From Prolixibacteraceae bacterium (GTDB taxonomy: Bacteria; Bacteroidota; Bacteroidia; Bacteroidales; Prolixibacteraceae), in assembly GCA_016930735.1 (NCBI GenBank), contig JAFGGF010000324.1, forward strand, positions 1 to 6,079: 6,079 nt of DNA. The letters run 5' to 3'. Below are positions 1 through 6,079 of the stretch, in pieces. The translations under genes were made by a program, and so were the position numbers. Under the pieces are notes generated by a model. It saw nothing but the letters and a program-made list of their open reading frames with translations, did no database searches and was not told the origin of the DNA. Every line of letters starts with the position of its first letter. Within the stretch, counting starts at the first letter, position 1.

Positions 1-11
1 AAACTTAATCC

Positions 12-3000
12 TTATTCGTGACGAGCCGGATCGTCTTCTGTTAATTGTAATTTTTTCTGTAACTCTTTCAACTTCAATTCCTCCAGAACTTTTTTGTATT
101 CATAAGGAATAACTTTAATAAAATTCGGAAGATATTCTTCCCAGTTTGTAAGAATTTTGGCAGCAAGCGAACTCTGAGTATATAAAAGGTGATTGTTTAT
201 CATTGTTTGCAGCTCTTTGATATCTGCTTTATCTTCAACCGGAACCAGATCGACAAGCCCACGGTTGCAATAATAATCGAAATTGCCTGTAACATCCAGC
301 ACATAAGCAATTCCACCACTCATCCCGGCTGCAAAATTACGTCCGGTCTTTCCAAGAACTACCACACGCCCACCTGTCATATATTCGCAACAATGGTCGC
401 CGGTACCTTCAATAACCGCTTTAACGCCAGAATTCCTTACACAAAAACGTTCGCCTGCAACTCCATGAATATATGCCTCACCACTAGTAGCTCCATAAAA
501 TGAGGTATTTCCTATTATAATATTTTCTTCAGGCTTAAAGGTTGATCCCTGCGGAGGAACTACAACTACTTTACCACCGGAAAGCCCTTTGCCTATATAA
601 TCGTTCGAATCGCCTTCGAGACGGAAAGTAATACCTTTGCTTAAAAACGCTGCAAAGCTTTGTCCTGCAGTCCCGTAAAATGTACAGTTAATTGTATCAT
701 CGGGAAGTCCTTCTTCTGCATATTTTCTGGAAATCTCTCCTGAGATCATGGCTCCGATAGTCCGATCGGTATTAATGATATTTCTTGAAATCCAGACTTT
801 TTCAGCACCCTTAATTGCCTTTTTTGCGTCTCTGATTAATCCATGGTCCATGTGCCCTGAAATATCCCTGAAATTCGGGTGAGTATTGCGGATATCAAAT
901 TCTTTTGCCTCTTTGGGTATATATAATACCCTCGAAAAGTCCACATTTTTCATTTTCCAGTTCCAAACTTCTGGATTTACTTCCAAAAGATCGGTACGCC
1001 CTACAATATCTTCAAATTTTCTGAAACCCATTTCAGCAAGATATTCCCTTACTTCCCGTCCCAGAAAACGGAAAAAGTTAATAGTATATTCTGCTTTCCC
1101 AATAAAACGCTTCCTGAGTTTTTTATCCTGCGTAGCAATTCCTGCCGGACAAGTATTCAAATGGCATTTTCTCATCATTATACAACCAAGAACAATTAAT
1201 GCTGAGGTAGAGAAACCAAATTCTTCACCACCAAGGCATGCAAGAGTAACAACATCACGACCGGTTTTTAATTGCCCGTCAACCTGAAGTTTAACCCTGC
1301 CCCGAAGGTTATTTAATACCAAAGTTTGTTGAGTTTCGGCAATACCAAGCTCAACAGGTAATCCGGCGTGTTTAATTGAACTTGCCGGGCTGGCTCCGGT
1401 ACCCCCATCGGTTCCTGCAATGATAATGATATCGGAAAATGCTTTTGCCACGCCCGCAGCAATAGTCCCTACGCCATCTTCCGAAACAAGTTTTACTGAA
1501 ACTTTTGCTTTCGGATTTACAATTTTCAAATCATAAATCAATTGGGCAAGGTCTTCAATAGAATAAATATCGTGATGAGGGGGAGGTGAAATCAGTGTAA
1601 TTCCCGGTGTTGAATTACGGGTTTTTGCAATAATCTTATTCACTTTAAATCCAGGCAACTGACCTCCTTCTCCGGGTTTCGCACCCTGTGCAATTTTTAT
1701 CTGAAGTTCATCGGCGTTTGTAAGGTAATTATTTGTTACACCAAACCTCCCCGATGCCACCTGCTTAATTTTGCTGTTTTTAATTGTACCAAATCTTGAA
1801 GGATCTTCGCCACCTTCACCGGTATTGCTTCGCCCACCAATCGTATTCATGGTAATTGCCAATGCTTCGTGTGCCTCCTTACTAATTGACCCATAAGACA
1901 TTGCACCTGTGACAAAACGTTTCATAATATCCTCCACCGGTTCAACTTCATCGATTGGTATTGGATTTTTCTTCAAATTAAAACAACTTCTGATGAAGGT
2001 TGGTTTTGCATTTTGTTTATCAACAAGTGAAGTGAATTCCTTAAATTTCGAATAGTCGTTTGTCCGGGTTGACCATTGCAGCAGCCCGATGGTTTCAGGG
2101 TTCCATGCATGATGCTCACCATATTTTCTCCAATGATAAACACCATTACTTTCAGCACGGAACGGTTCTGGTGTATTATCAGCCTTGTATGCTTCATTAT
2201 GAAATAAAACAGCTTCTTCATATATTTCTCTCATCCCCACTCCACTGATTTTGGAAGCAGTTCCTGTAAAATACTTATCTACAATTTCGTTGCTTATGCC
2301 AATTGCTTCAAAAATCTGGGCTCCATGATAACTCCTCAAAGTTGAGATTCCCATTTTTGATAATACTTTAAGAAGCCCCTTATCAATTGCTTTAATATAA
2401 TTCTTCCTGGCTTCTTTATATTCGAGTTTAATATTTCCTTCCTTAACTAAATGGTCGATGGCTGCAAATGCCAGATATGGGTTAATTACACTGGCCCCAT
2501 AACCAAGAAGCAATGCAAAATGGTTGATCTCTCTTGCTTCAGCAGTTTCAATAATCAACCCAACCTGCATACGTTTTTTATTCTTCATTAAATGATGATG
2601 AACTGCAGCAACAGCCAACAGTGAAGGAATCGGCGCGTATTTATCAGAAATCTTCCGATCGGTAAGGATTATATAGTTTTTTTTATCATCGACAGCTTTT
2701 TCAGCTAAAGACAACATATTATAAAAAGCTTTCTCAAATCCTTCAAAACCTTCATCAACCGGGAATACCATCGGAACAGTTTCATGGCTGAACATTTCGT
2801 CTTTCAGATCCTTGATTTTACCGAGATCAGTATTGGTTACTATAGGTCCTAAAAATTTTATCAGTTTACAATGGTCTGGCGATTCAATAAGTATATTTGA
2901 ATGTAAAGAACCAATATAATTTGTTAAAGCCATTACCAGGCCTTCCCGGATCGGGTCAATCGGAGGATTGGTTACCTGAGCGAATATTTGTTTGAAATAC

Positions 3001-4535
3001 TCAAAAAAGCGTTTCGGTTTATCAGAAAAAACTGCTGGTGGCACATCGTTTCCCATTGAGCTGGTAGGTTCAGCAGCATTTTCGCTCATAGGTTTAATGA
3101 GCATATCCAGGTCTTCTTTTGAATAACCAAAAACTTTTGAATAAATATCAAAATCCTCCATCGCTGAAGGAACCCTTTGTTTAACTGCAATATCATCCAA
3201 TAACATGCGGTTTTCATTTAACCACATCTGGTATGGATTACGTTTGCTTAGTTGATCTTTTACTTCCTTATCGGGGATAATTATCCCAAGTTGAGTATCA
3301 ACCAGTAATATTTTCCCCGGACGCAGCCTTCCTTTTTCTTTAATTTCATCGGCACGGAAAGTTTGCACACCAACTTCCGAACCCATTACAATCAGGTTAT
3401 TTTTGGTAATCACATACCTTGAAGGACGCAATCCGTTTCTGTCGAGTGTTCCACCAATATACCTTCCATCGGAAAAAACCATGGAAGCTGGTCCGTCCCA
3501 AGGTTCCATTATTGTAGAATGGTATTCGTAAAATGCTTTCAAACTGTCAGGTATCGGATTTTTATCATTAAACGATTCGGGTATCATCATGCACAACGAA
3601 TGCGGCAATGAACGCCCTGTTAAATGTAAAAATTCAAGTACATTGTCAAATGAAGCAGAATCAGATTTTTCAGGCTCAACTACCGGAAGTATTTTTTTCA
3701 GGTCATCACCAAAAAACTCCGATTTCATTAATGCTTCCCTTGCCTGCATCCACAGCCTGTTACCCCTGATGGTATTGATTTCACCGTTATGTGCAACAAT
3801 CCTGAATGGTTGTGCAAGATCCCAGGTAGGGAAGGTATTGGTACTGAACCTAGAATGTACCAAAGCAATTGCACTCTTTAACCTTTCGTCCTGAAGTTCG
3901 GGGAAGTAATCTCTAAGCTGACCAGGTGTAAGCATCCCCTTATATATAAGCACCTTGGAAGAAAAGCTTGGTTGGTAGAAACTCCTTTTATATTTCAGGT
4001 TTGAATCTCTTATTGCTTTTTCAGTAAGTTTCCTGACAATATACAATTTACGTTCGAGGGCATCCTGTTCAAGATTAGCCTTCACAAATACCTGTTTTAT
4101 TTTAGGTTCTGTAGTTTTGGCAATATCACCGGGTGCAGAACTGTTTACCGGTACATCGCGAAACCCAACCAGCGAAAGGCCTTCTTCATTGATTTTTTCT
4201 GAAAGCACATCAATGCAAATATCAGCTTCGCTTTCATCTTTTGGCAAAAACACCAAACCGGTACCATATTGCCCTTTTTCGCCTACTTTAATATTTAATA
4301 CATCGGTAATAAAATCATGGGGAATCTGCATTAAAATTCCGGCACCATCACCGGTTTTATTATCAGCACTGGTAGCGCCCCTGTGGTCCATGTTAAGCAA
4401 TACATCAAGACCGCGTTTTATTATATCATGAGATGGAACCCCTTTGATGTGCGCCACAAATCCAATTCCACAATTATCATGTTCATTTTCAGGGTTATAC
4501 AGCCCCTGAGCCTGTGGTAATGTCCTCTCCATCAT
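12..4535 (-). CDS. gltB: Glutamate synthase large (alpha) subunit, GltB
   Basis: Catalytic large subunit of GOGAT: it hydrolyses glutamine, channels the ammonia, and reductively aminates 2-oxoglutarate to glutamate in the cytoplasm, normally with electrons from the small subunit GltD. Visible parts in order: a 21-residue propeptide and nucleophile Cys22 (EHDNCGIGF), implying autocatalytic processing; a class II amidotransferase domain to about residue 440, with DHRGA at 50-54, HSRFSTN from 227 and HNGEIN at 249-254; a central domain about 480-775 (SSMGND, NPPIDPIREGL); an FMN barrel about 850-1215 with GAMSYGS at 877-883, GGRSNTGEGGEDP at 900-912, KPGEGGQLPG at 953-962 and GTDGGTGASP at 1041-1050; 3Fe-4S ligands Cys1118, Cys1124 and Cys1129 (C-x5-C-x4-C); and a GXGXG beta-helix about 1275-1465. 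Length 1507 matches stand-alone bacterial GltB, so no GltD is fused. Two ATGs stand in tandem; the first is taken, though residue 2 is equally possible. All key residues are present and I see no frameshift. Confidence 0.98.
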   Translation of the reverse strand: MMERTLPQAQGLYNPENEHDNCGIGFVAHIKGVPSHDIIKRGLDVLLNMDHRGATSADNKTGDGAGILMQIPHDFITDVLNIKVGEKGQYGTGLVFLPKDESEADICIDVLSEKINEEGLSLVGFRDVPVNSSAPGDIAKTTEPKIKQVFVKANLEQDALERKLYIVRKLTEKAIRDSNLKYKRSFYQPSFSSKVLIYKGMLTPGQLRDYFPELQDERLKSAIALVHSRFSTNTFPTWDLAQPFRIVAHNGEINTIRGNRLWMQAREALMKSEFFGDDLKKILPVVEPEKSDSASFDNVLEFLHLTGRSLPHSLCMMIPESFNDKNPIPDSLKAFYEYHSTIMEPWDGPASMVFSDGRYIGGTLDRNGLRPSRYVITKNNLIVMGSEVGVQTFRADEIKEKGRLRPGKILLVDTQLGIIIPDKEVKDQLSKRNPYQMWLNENRMLLDDIAVKQRVPSAMEDFDIYSKVFGYSKEDLDMLIKPMSENAAEPTSSMGNDVPPAVFSDKPKRFFEYFKQIFAQVTNPPIDPIREGLVMALTNYIGSLHSNILIESPDHCKLIKFLGPIVTNTDLGKIKDLKDEMFSHETVPMVFPVDEGFEGFEKAFYNMLSLAEKAVDDKKNYIILTDRKISDKYAPIPSLLAVAAVHHHLMKNKKRMQVGLIIETAEAREINHFALLLGYGASVINPYLAFAAIDHLVKEGNIKLEYKEARKNYIKAIDKGLLKVLSKMGISTLRSYHGAQIFEAIGISNEIVDKYFTGTASKISGVGMREIYEEAVLFHNEAYKADNTPEPFRAESNGVYHWRKYGEHHAWNPETIGLLQWSTRTNDYSKFKEFTSLVDKQNAKPTFIRSCFNLKKNPIPIDEVEPVEDIMKRFVTGAMSYGSISKEAHEALAITMNTIGGRSNTGEGGEDPSRFGTIKNSKIKQVASGRFGVTNNYLTNADELQIKIAQGAKPGEGGQLPGFKVNKIIAKTRNSTPGITLISPPPHHDIYSIEDLAQLIYDLKIVNPKAKVSVKLVSEDGVGTIAAGVAKAFSDIIIIAGTDGGTGASPASSIKHAGLPVELGIAETQQTLVLNNLRGRVKLQVDGQLKTGRDVVTLACLGGEEFGFSTSALIVLGCIMMRKCHLNTCPAGIATQDKKLRKRFIGKAEYTINFFRFLGREVREYLAEMGFRKFEDIVGRTDLLEVNPEVWNWKMKNVDFSRVLYIPKEAKEFDIRNTHPNFRDISGHMDHGLIRDAKKAIKGAEKVWISRNIINTDRTIGAMISGEISRKYAEEGLPDDTINCTFYGTAGQSFAAFLSKGITFRLEGDSNDYIGKGLSGGKVVVVPPQGSTFKPEENIIIGNTSFYGATSGEAYIHGVAGERFCVRNSGVKAVIEGTGDHCCEYMTGGRVVVLGKTGRNFAAGMSGGIAYVLDVTGNFDYYCNRGLVDLVPVEDKADIKELQTMINNHLLYTQSSLAAKILTNWEEYLPNFIKVIPYEYKKVLEELKLKELQKKLQLTEDDPARHE

Positions 4536-4560
4536 TTTTCTATCTTTTTCCTTTTATGTT
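4536..4560 (-). promoter_or_regulatory. A-rich gltB translation initiation region without a good Shine-Dalgarno
   Basis: The 25 bases before the gltB ATG are almost all purine, mostly A. The only Shine-Dalgarno-like string, AAGGA at 4553-4549, is 13 bases from the first ATG, which is too far for a typical site, and 16 from the second. This A-rich, weak-SD arrangement is usual for Bacteroidota and does not settle which of the two tandem ATGs is used. Confidence 0.5.
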
Positions 4561-4577
4561 CCAATCAATTTTACTCG

Positions 4578-4585
4578 CAAAGTTC
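4578..4585 (-). promoter_or_regulatory. Near-match to the -7 box (GAACTTTG) close to gltB
   Basis: GAACTTTG on the minus strand differs from TAnnTTTG only at the first base, and the surrounding ACTTTGCG resembles common Bacteroidota promoter cores. It would give a short leader of about 35 bases. There is no convincing TTG at the right distance upstream. If it were used, the CACCCT/AGGGTG dyad would sit over the promoter and act as an operator. Weak on its own. Confidence 0.2.
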
Positions 4586-4609
4586 ACCCTTCCGGTTAAA
4601 AACAGGGTG
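4585..4609 (-). promoter_or_regulatory. Perfect 6-bp dyad CACCCT-N13-AGGGTG in the gltB leader
   Basis: The minus strand reads CACCCT, then 13 bases, then its exact reverse complement AGGGTG, about 50 bases before the gltB start. In RNA it could form a hairpin with four G-C pairs and a 13-base loop, standing out in a region otherwise mostly A and T. In DNA it could equally be an operator half-site pair, 19 bases from arm to arm, for a dimeric regulator. I do not recognise the motif as the site of any named regulator, and no uridine run follows that would make it a terminator. Confidence 0.4.
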
Positions 4610-4669
4610 CTTATGTCCACTTTTTGAAAAATTGAAAGTAAAAACCAAAAATTACTTACGAAGTGAAAT

Positions 4670-4700
4670 CAAAATTAATCAAAAAGCTTAAAAACGCCAA
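4670..4700 (-). promoter_or_regulatory. Best candidate gltB promoter (TTG-N20-TAATTTTG)
   Basis: On the minus strand, TTG at 4700-4698 is followed after 20 bases by TAATTTTG at 4677-4670. Both parts fit the Bacteroidota sigma-ABfA type promoter, TTG-N17-23-TAnnTTTG, with spacing inside the known range. Transcription would begin near 4664, giving a leader of about 130 bases that includes the CACCCT/AGGGTG dyad. The match was found by eye in AT-rich DNA and no start site has been mapped. Confidence 0.5.
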
Positions 4701-4768
4701 TTTTTTCTGACAAATATCATGCTTAATAACATAGAATTAACCTTTCAGTTGTTCTTTGGGATAGATTT

Positions 4769-4798
4769 CAAAGCTATAGTTAAACCAATTTATTTAAA
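4769..4798 (-). promoter_or_regulatory. Candidate distal gltB promoter (TAGCTTTG)
   Basis: The minus strand carries TAGCTTTG at 4776-4769, an exact match to the Bacteroidota -7 consensus TAnnTTTG. A degenerate -33 element (TTTA rather than TTTG) lies at 4798-4795, with TTT 19 bases upstream of the box. It would give a gltB leader of about 225 bases. The -33 match is poor and the region is AT-rich, so a chance match is possible. It is ranked below the candidate at 4670-4700. Confidence 0.35.
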
Positions 4799-4819
4799 GG
4801 CTTTTAGCCATAATAAATT
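4787..4819 (-). terminator. Imperfect inverted repeat right after argH; possible terminator or 3' end hairpin
   Basis: Immediately after the argH stop codon the minus strand has an 8-base outer arm AATTTATT that pairs perfectly with AATAAATT, and inside it a 4-bp GGCT/AGCC stem with an AAA loop. The arms are separated by an internal loop of 2 and 4 bases. Position and symmetry suit an argH transcript 3' end. However, the outer stem is all A-T and no uridine run follows directly, so it is a weak candidate for an intrinsic terminator. It overlaps the -33 part of the upstream promoter candidate (4769-4798). Confidence 0.35.
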
Positions 4820-6079
4820 TTAACTTGAAGTAAGTTTTTTCATTGCTTTTTCAACTTTTTCAAAATTAAATCCACTCAGAATTCTGTTTTTCTTTTCAGC
4901 AATTTTATCCAAACAAAGATTACCAATACTTCCTTCATGAGTATGATGAATAGATTTTTCTGGAATAAAATCTCCTTTTTCTATCATTTCCCCAACTTTC
5001 CTGTAAGCGTCCCTGAACGGGATCCCATCCATAACCAGCTTATTTACTTCCTCAACACTGAAAATTGATTCATAAACAGGATCATCCAGAATTTTATCAT
5101 TAACTGATATTTTATCAAGCGCAAATGATACGACATGCAAACAATCATTTAACTCTGCAAATGCAGGCAAATAAATTTCTTTTACAATCTGAAGGTCGCG
5201 GAAATAACCACTTGGTAAATTATTGGTAATTAAAGAAACCTGTTGTGGCAAACCCTGTAACTTATTGCAACGTGCCCTGACCAATTCGAAAACATCGGGA
5301 TTTTTTTTATGGGGCATGATACTCGATCCGGTAGTAAATTCAGCAGGTAATGTAATAAAATTAAAATTCTGGCTCATAAAAAGGCAAACATCAAATGCCA
5401 GTTTCGAAATAGTTGATGCAATATTTGCCAGTGCGAATAAAACAATTTTTTCAGTTTTACCCCTTCCCATCTGGGCATAAACCACATTATAATTTAATGA
5501 ATCAAATCCCAGCAAATCAGTAGTCAGTTGACGGTTTAAAGGGAAAGAAGAACCATAGCCTGCAGCAGATCCCAAAGGATTCTGATTTGAAATTTTATAG
5601 GCCGTTTGCAACAGAAGCAGGTCATCAACAAGACTCTCTGCAAATGCCCCAAACCAAAGGCCAAAAGATGATGGCATTGCTACCTGAAGATGGGTATAAC
5701 CAGGCATTAAAATTTTTTCAAACTTCCTGCTTTTAATTATTAAAGTATCGATTAATTCATGGCAATTTTCAACGACATTTTTTAAAGCATCTCTGGTAAA
5801 TAATTTAAGGTCAAGCAAGACCTGGTCATTTCTTGACCTCCCGCTATGGATTTTTTTGCCAATATCACCCAACTTACCGGTTAATAAAAATTCAATTTGC
5901 GAATGAATATCTTCAACACCCTCATCAATTTTTATTTCCCCTTTAACTGCTTTTTGATAGAGATTCTTTAATTCTTTTTCCAGCAAAACCAATTCATCTT
6001 TAGTAAGAAGACCAATAGTTTCAAGCATTTTGATATGAGCGATTGAACCCACTATATCATAGCTGGCCAGAAATAAATC
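4820..6079 (-). CDS. argH: Argininosuccinate lyase, ArgH (5' end outside the window)
   Basis: Final step of arginine biosynthesis: it cleaves argininosuccinate to arginine and fumarate, as a cytoplasmic homotetramer of the fumarase/aspartase superfamily. The frame stays open to the window edge: the first visible codons read DLFLASYDIVGSIAHIKML, which aligns with the family just after its N-terminus. The GTG at 6050-6052 is therefore an internal valine and not the start. In visible-residue numbering (419 residues), conserved block 1 is HSGRSRNDQ at 78-86; block 2 is MPGYTHLQVAMP with the catalytic Thr129-His130; block 3 is the signature loop GSSIMPHKKNPD at 251-262, with catalytic Ser252 or Ser253 (the second Ser matches the family's catalytic serine). 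FRDAYRKVG and HHTHEGSIGNL follow near the C-terminus. Family members run to about 445-460 residues, so some 25-30 are missing upstream. The wording resembles Bacteroidota ArgH. It lies upstream of gltB on the same strand. Confidence 0.97.
   Translation of the reverse strand, partial: DLFLASYDIVGSIAHIKMLETIGLLTKDELVLLEKELKNLYQKAVKGEIKIDEGVEDIHSQIEFLLTGKLGDIGKKIHSGRSRNDQVLLDLKLFTRDALKNVVENCHELIDTLIIKSRKFEKILMPGYTHLQVAMPSSFGLWFGAFAESLVDDLLLLQTAYKISNQNPLGSAAGYGSSFPLNRQLTTDLLGFDSLNYNVVYAQMGRGKTEKIVLFALANIASTISKLAFDVCLFMSQNFNFITLPAEFTTGSSIMPHKKNPDVFELVRARCNKLQGLPQQVSLITNNLPSGYFRDLQIVKEIYLPAFAELNDCLHVVSFALDKISVNDKILDDPVYESIFSVEEVNKLVMDGIPFRDAYRKVGEMIEKGDFIPEKSIHHTHEGSIGNLCLDKIAEKKNRILSGFNFEKVEKAMKKLTSS

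Noticed and set aside
1..11. Possible start of gltD downstream of gltB
   Set aside because: Only 11 bases remain, with no start codon in them; nothing can be called.
886..1287. Plus-strand open frame of 133 codons opposite gltB
   Set aside because: It is antisense to the highly conserved 3Fe-4S and FMN region, its translation resembles no family I know, and it has no promoter or ribosome site of its own. The same applies to the other shorter open frames opposite gltB and argH.
12..4535. Possible GltB oddity: fusion, missing ligand or inactivated amidotransferase
   Set aside because: Cys22, the HNGEIN segment, the FMN motifs, all three cluster cysteines and the GXGXG domain are present in normal order and at normal length, so this is an ordinary GltB.
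4688..4732. A 14-codon minus-strand reading frame (ATG to TAA) in the intergenic region that could be a leader peptide
   Set aside because: It has no ribosome binding site, no run of regulatory codons, and overlaps the better promoter, so it would be transcribed only from the weaker upstream candidate. Its length is expected by chance.
4536..4819. Riboswitch, tRNA, small RNA, CRISPR or insertion-sequence remnant in the intergenic gap
   Set aside because: I see no conserved riboswitch core, cloverleaf, direct-repeat array, or terminal inverted repeats with target duplication. Only the short dyads and promoter-like boxes listed as features stand out.
5300..5311. Run of eight A on the coding strand inside the ArgH signature loop (CAT AAA AAA AAT), a possible slippage or frameshift site
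   Set aside because: It simply encodes the conserved His-Lys-Lys-Asn in an AT-rich genome, and the frame is intact on both sides. A similar run of eight occurs in gltB at 2677-2684.

Overview
The window holds two ordinary nitrogen-metabolism genes on the minus strand, separated by one AT-rich intergenic region. Read along the minus strand they are argH (argininosuccinate lyase, 5' end cut by the window edge at 6079) and, after a 284-base gap, a complete gltB (glutamate synthase large subunit, 1507 residues). gltB ends 11 bases before the other edge, so its usual partner gltD, if adjacent, would lie just outside.

The organism is most likely a member of the Bacteroidota. The ArgH sequence has the wording I associate with that phylum (HSGRSRNDQVLLDLKLF, SSFPLNR, HHTHEGSIGNL). 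Both genes are AT-rich with a still more AT-rich intergenic region. There is no good Shine-Dalgarno sequence before gltB. The gap carries two exact matches to the Bacteroidota -7 promoter box TAnnTTTG. The genus cannot be named from this sequence.

Layout: 1-11 is a gltB 3' flank with nothing recognisable. 12-4535 is gltB, with all expected parts visible: propeptide and nucleophilic cysteine, amidotransferase domain, central domain, FMN/3Fe-4S synthase barrel, and GXGXG beta-helix. 4536-4819 is the intergenic control region, with an imperfect inverted repeat directly after argH, two promoter candidates, and a CACCCT/AGGGTG dyad in the probable gltB leader. 4820-6079 is argH, missing roughly its first 25-30 residues.

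Functionally, GltB with GltD makes glutamate from glutamine and 2-oxoglutarate. Glutamate feeds arginine synthesis, whose last step is ArgH. The two genes therefore fit together metabolically, but the promoter signals suggest gltB can be transcribed on its own. I found no mobile element, CRISPR array, RNA gene, phage gene or novel system. The only parts not explained by well-known genes are the small elements in the intergenic region.
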